This document shows, one piece after another, positions 28,901-36,842 of a stretch of DNA of 64,000 nt. The notes beneath the pieces were generated by a model. That model had not been told where the DNA came from and did not search any database. It was given only the letters and a program-made list of their open reading frames with translations. Source of the DNA: Gynuella sp. (GTDB lineage: Bacteria > Pseudomonadota > Gammaproteobacteria > Pseudomonadales > Natronospirillaceae); NCBI GenBank assembly GCA_028282465.1, contig JANQHX010000052.1, forward strand, positions 1-64,000. The letters run 5' to 3'. The translations under genes and the position numbers were made by a program. Position 1 is the stretch's first letter. Every line of letters begins with the position of its first letter.

Positions 28901-29515
28901 TTTACCAAAGCACTGGTACCTATTGTAGAAGTCACTGGTGATTCAATAGATTCAGACGAAGAGTTTACTGCGGTGATTGATTTAACTCTTAACGCAAGCT
29001 TGCTAACAGATACTGACTCAACTTGTTATCAACTGAATAGTGGAGGGAGTTGCTTAGACGCGGATATCACAGGTATTACCGGAGCCAACATCAAATACGG
29101 AAGAATACTTATTGAAAACACTTACGGCCCGGAAACAAAAGACTTAGCTGTTCCTATTTACGTTCAAATCTGGAACGGCAACAACTGGCAAGTTCATTCT
29201 GGAGACAATTGTACATCTATAACCTCTGGACAGTTCAATCTGATTAATTGGGGAGATGGATTAAGCGCGGGAGATAAAACAATACAATCAGTAACGGGTT
29301 TCAATAACGGAACCGGCACTGTTCTCTTGAGAGATAATGGCAGTGAAAACACTGGTAGGGTGACCGTGCAAGGGAATTCTTTACCCAATTATCTTTTCTA
29401 TGATTACTTTGAAGATGTTGGGGTTCCATCACCAGATGCACCTGCCGGTACAGCCACATTTGGAATTTATGAAGGAAACGGGCCCGTTATTTATATTAGG
29501 CCCAATTATCGATAG
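22925..29515 (+). CDS. mshQ: MSHA giant secreted protein MshQ with two N-terminal modules, four LamG-like domains and a DUF6701 end
   Basis: A 2196-residue secreted protein, larger than the MshQ proteins I know of. Signal peptide 1-19 (ends QFALA). Residues 20-265 and 268-515 are two copies of one beta-rich module (compare NGAILTNGTLTFGG and NGAILSNGNVTIG). Four concanavalin/LamG-like domains follow, starting near 535, 764, 977 and 1232; three share a lead with W-G-S/V and EV-D, and each is bounded by HPC/HSC/TPC cysteine motifs. From 1467 (CVPAVSDFRISHNG) to the end is the DUF6701 region that defines MshQ C-termini. It is probably a tip adhesin; carbohydrate binding by the LamG domains is inference. 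It ends the locus and is followed by a strong bidirectional terminator. Confidence 0.88.
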   Translation: MLKKLLAIFLTTFSQFALAVCGPLSSDYPIFASTFDIDFWFQPSMNGNSLGWIAPSETNNYALDNNGNFSVDSSYTVPDLDPTSFPSFTPGSDIDHNDSPVAPGTYGTFLLNNNREGTLSGGNYYIETLDLNFRSTLNLQAGNYYIGNLDADADDITINVLSEPVNIYIRDTGTIREEIQVNSGGNHDGLRFYIYNTFNINDSSDPNGDLVATFVGATGSNIQFNYNASIDFNGAILTNGTLTFGGLNYVNFTLSNLELTDLTGVDTCQSGGSTVCNFLPGDYVVHGETLQIGLSSTFNSNSLAPGNYVWNVGIDPSGNIVNNGFGNSLNIPAFDPAVFPTSSGATNLTHTDAPFSSGEYNVVSIGDGETVTFDSGDYHINSLQIAQNATVRFGQGNYYISQFAAQAQNITLIADSPDVRIYIGSSGGLLEGVQINPSAASINDMQFFIYSGVAFVVNDNNNNTDTTFNAVLVAESGSNVIIDTANSALNMNGAILSNGNVTIGFDTNITFSASDLSDLTAVSNCPIDVPPEPFPSAVAYWSLDYVNGANYPDESGNGFDAYTFGNASATTNGHICNALDIPSNTSTGEVYGLITPLEPTTHLGETGTISLWFNSNNNWSDSSTDRVLWEASTSTGYFMLVLDSSGRVDFRFTDTDGDSIGARTGSNSGFGSEWKMITLTWDIPSESIVLYIDNAQEIISTSPYSGSWTNIDTLGTYRNLAFGDARNNDSNGEVSSINGILDEIYAYDLMLTSDQVDTLFNATHPCPIEPTAYYQFEDGGWNGSANEVQDFTRNGNHLFAPNGFAEEYPAKVCNGALFNGTNAVIESSAGLFDVSNGFSVSLWINLEDLPVGTSRYVVYQKGDSSSIRITNTGLVEFRWWYDSSGNNRTITSTKTLQLNTWYHIAVTFENGDQKIYIDGVEETADNFTETMYDSNFQFSLGSNNNSEFLDGRIDEVRVYEQAINAARVLQDYTASHSCDSNKVGDYWFEETLWNGSPGEVFDNSGNNSHGTSRGATSIANGYLCRGGSVSLNTDSTTQEGIELGLDLDSQVGTDGTIAFWFQSDTDWNDGQSKTVIDASTGQTGGANDKYFYLSIRSNGALEFSLEDSSDRDFRYYESNLLVDPGLRTAGTWNHIAIVWSYTNETMEVFLNGQSALSVNDSGRTNANARNIGNLSSIGSMANFLTIRVGDNGAFYDSVVPGRSAAGNYDEVKVFNETLNASEILALMDEPHPCAGSATFHYRFNESQWVGNVDEVIDSSGYGFNGQRLGSVDTVAYGSTCRAGDFDVETVNTSINAVATGVSPNRDLGGAGTIMMWTYSNDEAWGSMPNGRNLFHASYSSAAEFYAVVRAEGKPRFILTDSAGTEFDFKTDSFYTFAEKTWAHVAFVWDLPNKEARIYVNGVLDKTQSLIGATDDLYDLPSIIIGDSNGIQGSGQLNSWQGLLEEVKGFDYALSDAEVLSEYNAFTPCVPAVSDFRISHNGSGLHCQPEPITITAHDSAGNIETTYTGTIDLTITVSSSGSSAGDWSINSGNGVLNNGTANDGTASYQFAASDQGQVILDLSYTDTNTVNINVNDPLIPASEDSSYDDNLTFSSAAVVWLDGDDNEVASGSSSIEYLTSGANHDVYIRVIDTDPTTGECVYVFENNADVEMEFSSECLNPSSCISSPSTQVQFTNNSNNHNIANLQNQVLGSEWSTHNIRFSSNSTASLADLNYTDVGSIQLKARHDLRDAEGNKTGNFVEGSVDIVSVPAQLVLTAVSAPAIAGTKSDTPAFKKAGERFNVTVEAQNSLGDTTYNFGNENTLANLSFSSSLSEPSSGNPGSISQPSGSAINGTVNDGQITYTTNDGLAWNEVGIVNISPLLTEYLGISGLTVTGTTEIGRFTPYYFSLNPGTPSFADASVSCNTTYQGQPFGMDDSVLLGLQPKDILGNDIQNYVGAFNKFSSGPKAGEYSLTNESNAGSGGLSASGINFNWADSGANPNEAELSLSGSFQFTKALVPIVEVTGDSIDSDEEFTAVIDLTLNASLLTDTDSTCYQLNSGGSCLDADITGITGANIKYGRILIENTYGPETKDLAVPIYVQIWNGNNWQVHSGDNCTSITSGQFNLINWGDGLSAGDKTIQSVTGFNNGTGTVLLRDNGSENTGRVTVQGNSLPNYLFYDYFEDVGVPSPDAPAGTATFGIYEGNGPVIYIRPNYR

Positions 29516-29552
29516 CTTTCATTGCTCTATGAAAAATGGCTAAGGTCAAAGC

Positions 29553-29584
29553 AAAAAAAACCGAAGCACGAGCTTCGGTTTTTT
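29553..29584. terminator. Bidirectional terminator between mshQ and ntrC
   Basis: A stem CCGAAGC/GCTTCGG with loop ACGA, flanked by eight A on the left and six T on the right. Both strands give a hairpin plus T run, so it can stop mshQ and ntrC transcripts that converge here. Confidence 0.93.
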
Positions 29585-29619
29585 CTACCATCCTTGGAAG
29601 TCCTTTTGTAATCCTTAAA

Positions 29620-31065
29620 TTACTGTGATTCCTCAGTAACTTCTTCATCATCGTCCTTGGAGCTGGCTTCCATACCTAGCTCTTTAATTTTCCGTGTCAG
29701 GGTATTACGGCCCCAACCCAGTAAAATGGATGCATCACGTTTTCGACCCGCAGTGTGCTTCAACGCAGTTTCAATCATAACTTTTTCGAACTTCGGAACT
29801 GCCAAGTCTAAAACACCCTTGGTTCCACGACTTAATTCTGAGTCAGCCCAATTTCTCAAAGACTGCTCCCAGTCTAATGATGGAGAACCTGCTTCTGAAT
29901 TTTCCATAAGCTCTGGAGGTAAGTCACCGATATGCACTTCCCTACCGGACGCCATCACTGTAATCCAGCGGCAGGTGTTTTCGAGCTGCCTTACATTTCC
30001 TGGCCAACTTAAGCGACTTAAGAATTCTTCAGTTTCCGGACGCAAGATTTTAGGTTCTACATCTAATTCTTCTGCTGCATTTTTTAGAAAATGCCCTAAC
30101 AGCTTCGGAATATCTTCTTTCCTGTCAGCCAATTTAGGAATGTGGATTCTAATGACATTTAAGCGATGAAATAAATCCTCACGGAAGCTGCCAGCCTTAA
30201 CTAAGTTTTCTAAGTTTTGGTGGGTTGCCGCAATAATTCTGACATCGACTTTTACTGCAGTGTGACCACCCACTCTATAGAACTCGCCATCTGCTAGTAC
30301 ACGCAATAGACGGGTTTGGGTGTCCATCGGCATGTCACCAATTTCATCCAAGAATAAGGTACCGCCATTGGCTTGTTCAAAGCGACCTTGGCGTTGATTG
30401 CCCGCACCGGTAAAGGCGCCCTTTTCGTGACCAAATAATTCCGACTCAATTAAATCTTTCGGAATGGCCGCCATGTTTAAAGCAATAAACGGATGCTCTC
30501 GACGAGGGCTGTGTTTATGCAATGCGTTGGCAACCAATTCTTTACCTGTGCCTGACTCACCATTGATTAGAACGGTTATGTTCGACTGACTGAGTCGACC
30601 AATGGCACGAAACACTTCCTGCATGGCAGGTGCTTCACCAATAATTTCAGTTTCATGCTCTTTGGTAGTAACCACTTCAGCGGCTTCTTTTTCACGAGCA
30701 TGTTCTATAGCCCTTTTTGCAAGGGCCACAGCTTCATCTACGTCAAATGGTTTAGGCAGGTACTCAAAGGCACCCCCTTGAAATGAAGCGACGGCGCTGT
30801 CTAAATCAGAGTGCGCAGTCATGATAATGACAGGTAAATCTGGAAAACGGGTATGAATGCGATCCATTAATTCAAGGCCATCTAAACCTTCCATACGTAC
30901 ATCACTAATGATCGCGTCTGGCCGCTCTCTGCTTAAAACATTCAACAAAGATTCGCCATCAGAAAAACTGCGGCAATTTATAGATTCTTTTTCTAAAGCT
31001 TTTTCTAGTACCCAGCGAATTGAGCGATCATCATCAACAACCCAAACGCGACTATCCGGAATCAT
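29620..31065 (-). CDS. ntrC: Nitrogen regulator NtrC (sigma-54 activator)
   Basis: 481 residues with the standard three domains: receiver (1-120, acidic pocket DDD at 11-13, phospho-acceptor Asp55 in IISDVRM), a sigma-54 AAA+ domain (about 140-370, Walker A GESGTGKE, the GAFTGA loop that contacts sigma-54, and the Walker B-type LFLDEIGDM), and a C-terminal Fis-type helix-turn-helix (KRDASILLGWGRNTLTRKIKELG). All key motifs are intact. When phosphorylated by NtrB under nitrogen limitation it should activate glnA-type promoters. It overlaps ntrB by 4 bp. Confidence 0.96.
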   Translation of the reverse strand: MIPDSRVWVVDDDRSIRWVLEKALEKESINCRSFSDGESLLNVLSRERPDAIISDVRMEGLDGLELMDRIHTRFPDLPVIIMTAHSDLDSAVASFQGGAFEYLPKPFDVDEAVALAKRAIEHAREKEAAEVVTTKEHETEIIGEAPAMQEVFRAIGRLSQSNITVLINGESGTGKELVANALHKHSPRREHPFIALNMAAIPKDLIESELFGHEKGAFTGAGNQRQGRFEQANGGTLFLDEIGDMPMDTQTRLLRVLADGEFYRVGGHTAVKVDVRIIAATHQNLENLVKAGSFREDLFHRLNVIRIHIPKLADRKEDIPKLLGHFLKNAAEELDVEPKILRPETEEFLSRLSWPGNVRQLENTCRWITVMASGREVHIGDLPPELMENSEAGSPSLDWEQSLRNWADSELSRGTKGVLDLAVPKFEKVMIETALKHTAGRKRDASILLGWGRNTLTRKIKELGMEASSKDDDEEVTEESQ

Positions 31066-32141
31066 TCGTTGTCTCCCAACGGTATCAGTACACCAAAACG
31101 GGTTTCACCTGGTTGGCTAGAACATTCAATCATGCCGTTATGCTGATTGACGATTTGCTGCGCAATTGACAGCCCTAGCCCAGTGCCGTTAGCTCTTCCA
31201 CTAATCATTGGATAAAAAATATTTCCCAACATCTCCGGTGGAATGCCCGGCCCGTTATCAATAATTTCTGTTTTACTCACCAGTTTGTGACGCTTATATC
31301 CAATCGTCATTTGGCGAATGATGCGAGTTTTTAAAATAATTTGCCCGCCACCATTTTCCGACTCTAATAAAGCTTCCATTGCGTTGCGCACAATATTGAG
31401 AAGCGCCTGAATTAACTGTTCCTGATCCGCTGGAAAGTCTGGGATACTGGGATCGTAGTCCAAAACAATTCTTACTTTACGTCCAGTTTCAACCTTAACT
31501 AGGTTGTACACTCTTTCCAGAACATGGTGAATATTCGTGGCTTCTCTAGTAGGTAGCTTGCTGGATCCCAGCATGCGATCTACCAAGTTGCGCAGGCGAT
31601 CAGCTTCTTCAATGATCACACTGGTGTAGTCTTGTAGATCTTCATTCGGCAACTCTCGTGCCAATAGCTGAGCAGCGCCTCTGATTCCACCTAAAGGGTT
31701 TTTAATTTCATGGGCTACACCACGAACTAGATGTCGAGTGGTTTCATGCTTAGCCATGACTTCTTCGTCTCGACTGATGCGCTTTAACCGATCAATATGC
31801 TGAATTTCCAGTAGCCGCCAAGACTCGTTTTCCATCACCATGGGACTCACCATATAATCTACAGTGATGGGTTCAGGGTCGTTGGGTAGCCGCCAGCGTG
31901 CCTCGCGCTGGGTAAAGGGAGAGTTGGGACGTCTAATCAGATCGAAAACATTGTCTTCTGTTAGGTCATCAAACAGGTCACTTAGGGCGAAGCCCTCTAT
32001 TCGATCGCCACTCCGGGCGAACAGCAGTTCAGCAGCGGTGTTGAGAAAACGCACCTTATGATCTGGATCTAATAGCACTACAGCAGTGCATTGATTGTCC
32101 AAAATCTGTTGTAAAACCTCAGTCTGTTCCAACCCTGGCAC
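31062..32141 (-). CDS. ntrB: Nitrogen sensor kinase NtrB
   Basis: 359 residues, cytoplasmic, with a PAS-like N-terminal domain (about 8-120), the H-box GVAHEIKNPLGGI with phospho-acceptor His144, and a HATPase domain with N, G1 (DNGPGIP) and G2 (GTGLGLSIAQQI) boxes. NtrB proteins lack membrane segments and none is seen here. It phosphorylates or dephosphorylates NtrC in response to PII. The gene precedes ntrC with a 4-bp overlap. glnA is not in the window, so the pair is either separate from it or glnA is not adjacent in this genome. Confidence 0.95.
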   Translation of the reverse strand: MPGLEQTEVLQQILDNQCTAVVLLDPDHKVRFLNTAAELLFARSGDRIEGFALSDLFDDLTEDNVFDLIRRPNSPFTQREARWRLPNDPEPITVDYMVSPMVMENESWRLLEIQHIDRLKRISRDEEVMAKHETTRHLVRGVAHEIKNPLGGIRGAAQLLARELPNEDLQDYTSVIIEEADRLRNLVDRMLGSSKLPTREATNIHHVLERVYNLVKVETGRKVRIVLDYDPSIPDFPADQEQLIQALLNIVRNAMEALLESENGGGQIILKTRIIRQMTIGYKRHKLVSKTEIIDNGPGIPPEMLGNIFYPMISGRANGTGLGLSIAQQIVNQHNGMIECSSQPGETRFGVLIPLGDNE

Positions 32142-32265
32142 CTAACTGTTTGAAATATAAGGTTAATCTACGCAATATCTAGACCATTAGAAGGCCCTGA
32201 TATTGCCCATTATTTGTGCCATGGTTAGTCACACCCAACAACCAAAAGCACCAAAAAAGACCAAA

Positions 32266-32282
32266 AGACCCAAAATGACGCA
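32266..32282. promoter_or_regulatory. Possible NtrC-binding site upstream of ntrB
   Basis: The 17 bases ending TGACGCA match the NtrC consensus (TGCACCAAAATGGTGCA) at 12 of 17 positions, and a further GCACCAAAA half site lies at 32248-32256. They are 107-141 bp upstream of ntrB on a C/A-rich strand. Low-complexity sequence makes chance matches easier, so this is a weak call. Confidence 0.3.
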
Positions 32283-32298
32283 CTAACAGGAGGCAAAG

Positions 32299-32892
32299 TT
32301 GAGCACAGATTTCACACTGATTGAACTTAAAGAAAACATCTCTAATTGCCGGGTATGTGCACCTATGCTAAGCCACCAGCCTAACCCGGTTGTGCGCGCA
32401 AGTCAGCGCGCCAAATTGTTAATAATTGGTCAAGCTCCAGGAAGAAAAGTTCATGAGACGGGTATTCCATGGAATGACCCGTCTGGGGATTTATTGCGTG
32501 AGTGGCTAGGGTTAGCAAAAGATCAGTTTTATGACCAAAACCAAATCGCCATCATGCCCATGGGTTTTTGCTACCCGGGAAAGGGCAAAAGTGGTGATTT
32601 GCCACCAAGAAAGGAATGCGCGCCACTTTGGCATAAGCCCATGTTAAATCTGCTGCCAGCGCTTAAGTTAACGCTCTTAGTCGGCAGTTATGCTCAAAAG
32701 TACTATCTCGAGGAATTTAGAAAGGATTCGATGGCAAATAATCTGAAGTTATGGAATATGAAAAAAGGCAATCAGATCCCCTTACCTCACCCATCTCCTA
32801 GAAACCGACTTTGGTTAAAAACCAACCATTGGTTTGAAAAGGATCAATTACCCATTATCAGGCATCGAGTGCAAGAGGTTCTGAATACTTAA
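32299..32892 (+). CDS. Uracil-DNA glycosylase family protein (4Fe-4S type)
   Basis: 197 residues with the UDG fold. Motif A appears as GQAPGRKVHETGIPWND (about 50-66) and the final HPSPRN loop (about 173-178) is present. Four cysteines occur at the positions used for the iron-sulfur cluster of family 4 enzymes: C17 and C20 (NCRVC), then one in GFCYPG and one in KECAPLW. It should excise uracil from DNA, but some relatives have other substrates. The start is a TTG at 32299 with AGGAGG seven to eight bases upstream. It is divergent from ntrB and converges on the panM-like gene. Confidence 0.84.
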   Translation: MSTDFTLIELKENISNCRVCAPMLSHQPNPVVRASQRAKLLIIGQAPGRKVHETGIPWNDPSGDLLREWLGLAKDQFYDQNQIAIMPMGFCYPGKGKSGDLPPRKECAPLWHKPMLNLLPALKLTLLVGSYAQKYYLEEFRKDSMANNLKLWNMKKGNQIPLPHPSPRNRLWLKTNHWFEKDQLPIIRHRVQEVLNT

Positions 32893-32896
32893 AGCT

Positions 32897-33319
32897 TTAT
32901 TCGACGACCCATAAATAACGACCATCGTCTTGCTTGTCTTTTTTAACCCAACCCATTTTATCTAGCAGCAGATCTGTGGTGGTATTTTGTACCACCTTAA
33001 ACTTTAAAGGACGCTCTTCAACGGAAATGACACTCTCAAGTAATCTAGATGCAACCCCTCTTCGCCGGGTCACTTTCCTAACCACAAGGTGTTCAACACG
33101 TAGACCTGGCTTTTGGATTCTCAAGCTTAAGGCACCTAAAAGACGGTCATTAAAACGAGCGGCTTTTAAGATGTAATTTTTCTCGTCCAGCAACTCTGCT
33201 AGCAACTCTTCTGGCGTTCGCTCCTTTAACATCCAGTTTGGGGCATCCTGATAGACTTTCAGCAAATCATCGTAATCCTGCTGCTCAGGACTTTTGATGG
33301 TTTCGATGGATACCGGCAT
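32897..33319 (-). CDS. panM: PanZ/PanM-like acetyl-CoA sensor (GNAT fold)
   Basis: 140 residues of GNAT fold. AARFNDRLLGALSLRI and VRKVTRRRGVASRLLE closely follow the pattern of E. coli PanZ/PanM, which binds acetyl-CoA, triggers self-cleavage of the PanD proenzyme and inhibits mature PanD. That makes it a regulator of beta-alanine and coenzyme A synthesis rather than an acetyltransferase. The N-terminal 50 residues diverge from the E. coli protein, so the symbol is given with caution; a generic GNAT enzyme is the alternative. Confidence 0.65.
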   Translation of the reverse strand: MPVSIETIKSPEQQDYDDLLKVYQDAPNWMLKERTPEELLAELLDEKNYILKAARFNDRLLGALSLRIQKPGLRVEHLVVRKVTRRRGVASRLLESVISVEERPLKFKVVQNTTTDLLLDKMGWVKKDKQDDGRYLWVVE

Positions 33320-33390
33320 TATTTCACTCCTTTAGTCAGCCATTTTTGTTGTTTTTATAGGTGGCCTAGTTAATAGGCGCTCAAAATAAA

Positions 33391-33416
33391 ACAGGGTTTC
33401 AATGCTGAAACCCTGT
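33391..33416. terminator. Terminator hairpin below the large lipoprotein gene
   Basis: A perfect 11-bp stem (ACAGGGTTTCA/TGAAACCCTGT) with loop ATGC. On the minus strand it is followed by TTTTATTTT, making it a good Rho-independent terminator for the lipoprotein gene, 41 bp past its stop. Confidence 0.85.
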
Positions 33417-33456
33417 CTATTATAACTACCATTTTAGTGGTTAAAGGAAGTCTATT

Positions 33457-35943
33457 TTAGTCTTCATTTACCAATTCACCGTCCACAACGGATGGAGCTT
33501 GATCAGTCACGTCTGGCATGGTGCCGATATTAAATACATCTAAGGTAATGTCGCTAGGTACGGCTTGAGACGGAGTACCTAACGCAATATCTGAACAAAA
33601 GGCCAACGCCTCAGCTGAGTCTGGCGCGTGTGCTGAAGATGCTGATGACATTTTCTGCTCAATATCTAAGGCCTTCACTATGTAAATATCATTTGGCCCC
33701 ATTTCAACAGCGTCAGCGATACCACGAATGAGAGGGTAATAGTGACCTGACTCTTGATCCTCAACCCAGGGGAGTCCCCAAAGATTGCCGTAGCCACCGT
33801 ATTCCAACAGGAAGGTTTGACCATCTGCTGCTGAATCTCCATTACGATCATTTGCCGTGGCGTGAGTGTATTTAAATGCAATGGGTGCATCGAAAGTAAC
33901 CACTTCATCACTGGCATTGACTAGTCGAATGCCTTGCATCCAATCAAATGGCCCTGTTTCCCAGACATAAAACTCGGTGATGGTTCCATCACCCAGCTTG
34001 GTGTGGAAATCACTGATGCTGGTTGCCGCGCCGTCTTTAACCATTGGGCCTGAATGCATACCCCAGTTCCAGAACTGGGCCCCCTGCAAGTCCTGCTCGG
34101 TCACATTGGACGCAAAACCCACAGAATCTGTTGCAATTCTTAAGGTCAAATCAGCCAGGGCAAAACTGTAATCTTGTGCAGTGTCATAGGAGTCGCCAAC
34201 AAAGGCATTTTGCTCTTGGTCTAAATCATTGGTGGTCACTCCTACGTCTAAACAACGCTCGAAACACTTAAGAGTGACGCTGGTGGCAGAATCAAACAGC
34301 TCGCCGGTACCGGTTTCAGAACCATTAACATATGAACGACCAAAGAAGCGGATGGCGTCAGAGCCTTGGGTAAACTGGGCGTCGCCTCCCAATTGATTAG
34401 AGTGCATATACAGGGTTTCATCAGACGCCAACACAATAGCAACAGGATTAGCTAAGGTGGTTTGATTGCGCATGTATTCGCCGTTTTGCTCCTCCCAAAC
34501 CACATAAGCAACCACATTGAAGCCATCGTCTGCGTCGTTCACTTCCACCACGACCTCAAAGCCATCATCTGTATCCATGTCTTCATTGATATCGCCAATG
34601 CTGTACTGGCTTTCATGCATCCAGGTGTAAAATTCCACTCCGTCCAAGTTAGTCAAAGCTTCTGTTTCAATGGAATTCCTAACCAAACGACCTGGTGAAA
34701 CTCTAACGGTATAACTCTCCCCAACCGTATCATCATAGGTGGCTTGTTGAACCATCTCGCCATCATCAAAGTTTTGGCCGTCGTCACGCCAAGCTCCCCA
34801 ATAACCAATATGACCATAGCCTTCAAAGCCATTAGCATCTGAACCAGTACCATCACCGTCATAGTCAACTTTGACAGGGAAACCGGAATTGATTTCAACC
34901 TCAGAACCATCCGCTTTATTAAACAACGCATAGTTCCAGGCCACTTCATCAAAATCATCCCGAGACAGACACACTTCAGTTTCGTAAGTTTGTGCATCAA
35001 GCTCTGAATTGCTGGCAGCTACGGCCATGTGAATAAAGTTTTCATTCACCGCTAAGGCATATACCTTATTTGGATCCCATTGCGTTTCTGGAGTACAGTC
35101 TCTGCCTGTTCTGGCCACACCGGTTTGAGTGGTTTCGTTGTAGTCCACACTGGCAGTGATGTCACACTCAATTTCTAAACCATTGTCACTCCACATTTCC
35201 TGTTGATACAAAGTGAAGCTAGCATCACCGTTTTCGCCACCTTGGGCCGACACCTGCCCTTTTCCGAGGCTGTCGGCCTCTGTTGATTCAAGACTAGGCA
35301 ATAACCCATAAGCCAGGCTAAAAACGCCATATGGGTTTTCTTCGGATGGTACCTGGGTAACTTCGCCCATCATCAAAATAGTACCTGGGCCACCATCACT
35401 GCCTGAATCACCGGCATAATCTTCTATCCAAGCTCTTACTGTCATGGGGTCTTCACCACCACCAGTAGAATTAGCCACAACATTCACATAACTAACGATA
35501 TTATTGTCATTGCCATCGTCGTCTCCACCGTCACCGTCTTCTTCGAAGCAGCGACCGGCATTATTCCAAGCCAAGTAAGGGCCTTCGCCCAACATGGCCA
35601 ATGGCTTGGTCTGATTAGTGAAACATAGGAGGTCGTCAATAAATGAAATGGGTCTAGTTGCTTCCAGCTCGACATAAATGTTTTGACGAGCTGTTATGTA
35701 ATCTGATTCTGAAGGTAGAGATGAGACATCAATTGGGGCTGCTGAGGTACCCTCGCTGGCACCCACTAATTCCATTTGTTCGGGCATAGCCACCGCACCT
35801 GTCAGGACTACGGTTTCGGTCGAACCACTATCTCCACCGCCTGAATCGCCACCACCAGAATCACCGTCACTATCGCTACTAGAGCCTCCGCAGGCGGCAA
35901 GTGTTAAGGCAAGAAAAGCTGTCATTAGTAATTTCAATTGCAT
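33457..35943 (-). CDS. Large Asp/Gly-rich lipoprotein of unknown function
   Basis: The frame opens at 36045, but an ATG at 35943 with GGAGA just upstream gives a proper lipoprotein signal: MQLKLLMTAFLALTLAACGG, lipobox LAAC with Cys17. The mature 800-odd residues begin with a Ser/Asp/Gly linker (repeats of GGGDS) and are rich in Asp, Glu, Gly and aromatic residues. There are several short repeats of beta-propeller-like appearance (WNWGMHSG, EFYTWMHES, EFYVWETG) and about ten cysteines. I do not recognise the family. It is not in an operon. Likely anchored to the outer membrane and perhaps calcium-binding, judged only by composition. Confidence 0.75.
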   Translation of the reverse strand: MQLKLLMTAFLALTLAACGGSSSDSDGDSGGGDSGGGDSGSTETVVLTGAVAMPEQMELVGASEGTSAAPIDVSSLPSESDYITARQNIYVELEATRPISFIDDLLCFTNQTKPLAMLGEGPYLAWNNAGRCFEEDGDGGDDDGNDNNIVSYVNVVANSTGGGEDPMTVRAWIEDYAGDSGSDGGPGTILMMGEVTQVPSEENPYGVFSLAYGLLPSLESTEADSLGKGQVSAQGGENGDASFTLYQQEMWSDNGLEIECDITASVDYNETTQTGVARTGRDCTPETQWDPNKVYALAVNENFIHMAVAASNSELDAQTYETEVCLSRDDFDEVAWNYALFNKADGSEVEINSGFPVKVDYDGDGTGSDANGFEGYGHIGYWGAWRDDGQNFDDGEMVQQATYDDTVGESYTVRVSPGRLVRNSIETEALTNLDGVEFYTWMHESQYSIGDINEDMDTDDGFEVVVEVNDADDGFNVVAYVVWEEQNGEYMRNQTTLANPVAIVLASDETLYMHSNQLGGDAQFTQGSDAIRFFGRSYVNGSETGTGELFDSATSVTLKCFERCLDVGVTTNDLDQEQNAFVGDSYDTAQDYSFALADLTLRIATDSVGFASNVTEQDLQGAQFWNWGMHSGPMVKDGAATSISDFHTKLGDGTITEFYVWETGPFDWMQGIRLVNASDEVVTFDAPIAFKYTHATANDRNGDSAADGQTFLLEYGGYGNLWGLPWVEDQESGHYYPLIRGIADAVEMGPNDIYIVKALDIEQKMSSASSAHAPDSAEALAFCSDIALGTPSQAVPSDITLDVFNIGTMPDVTDQAPSVVDGELVNED

Positions 35944-36212
35944 GGTTGTCTCCAGGCATTTTTTGTATAGGTCTCCTGAGACTAGACAACTTTTTCCCTT
36001 GTACTCAGCATGGATATGAGTCATTTGGTTTGTATTTGTAACCACTCCCTTTTTAAAATCTCAGGGTTATGAACCTCAGTGATTTTGGTTAAAAAGGCAC
36101 ATTTATTTTCTTTAAATACAGCCTCAGATTTCCGCTTTTAGCCGGTCACAGTTATAATCGCGCCCCTGTTATGACTCACTAGAACACTCAATTAACATTT
36201 AGGAACACATCC

Positions 36213-36803
36213 ATGGCTCGCACCGCAAAGGTGGAACGCAATACCAACGAAACCCAGATAAAAGTCAGCATCGACTTAGACGGCAAAGGTGCCTCGCGAT
36301 TCAACACTGACATGCCATTTCTAGAACACATGCTGGATCAGATTGCTCGGCACGGCATGATCGACCTCGACATTCAATGCAAAGGCGACAACCACATTGA
36401 TGATCACCACAGTGCAGAAGATTTGGGTATTACTCTGGGAATGGCGTTTAAAGAGGCTTTAGGAGATAAAAAAGGCATTGTTCGATACGGCCACGCCTAT
36501 GTTCCCCTAGATGAAGCGCTGTCTAGAGTGGTTTTGGACTTATCAGGTCGCCCTGGTTTGGAATACCATGTTGAATACACCAGAGAGCGCATTGGCGATT
36601 TTGACGTCGACTTGTTTTCAGAGTTTTTCCAAGGCTTTGTTAACCACGCCTTGGTTACCCTGCACATAGATAATTTGCGGGGCAAAAACAGCCACCATCA
36701 GGCTGAAACTATTTTTAAAGCCTTTGGTCGAGCATTGCGTATGGCGATCAGTCCAGATCCAAGAATGGAAGGCATTACCCCTTCTACAAAAGGCACACTT
36801 TAA
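36213..36803 (+). CDS. hisB: Imidazoleglycerol-phosphate dehydratase HisB
   Basis: 196 residues, monofunctional (no phosphatase domain), catalysing dehydration of imidazole-glycerol phosphate in histidine synthesis. The metal-binding motifs are present: [24 protein letters not shown] and, at the C-terminal half, [17 protein letters not shown]. Size is normal for the enzyme. It is the first gene of the his block in this window. An intrinsic hairpin directly follows it and separates it from hisH. Confidence 0.97.
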   Translation: MARTAKVERNTNETQIKVSIDLDGKGASRFNTDMPFLEHMLDQIARHGMIDLDIQCKGDNHIDDHHSAEDLGITLGMAFKEALGDKKGIVRYGHAYVPLDEALSRVVLDLSGRPGLEYHVEYTRERIGDFDVDLFSEFFQGFVNHALVTLHIDNLRGKNSHHQAETIFKAFGRALRMAISPDPRMEGITPSTKGTL

Positions 36804-36810
36804 TTTTCTT

Positions 36811-36842
36811 AGCCCCACACCCTTTGGGGCTCAATTGTTTTT
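36811..36842 (+). terminator. Terminator-like hairpin between hisB and hisH
   Basis: Stem AGCCCCA/TGGGGCT (36811-36817 and 36825-36831), seven-base loop, followed by CAATTG and five T. It lies inside the his operon, where it could reduce read-through into hisH. Confidence 0.65.
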
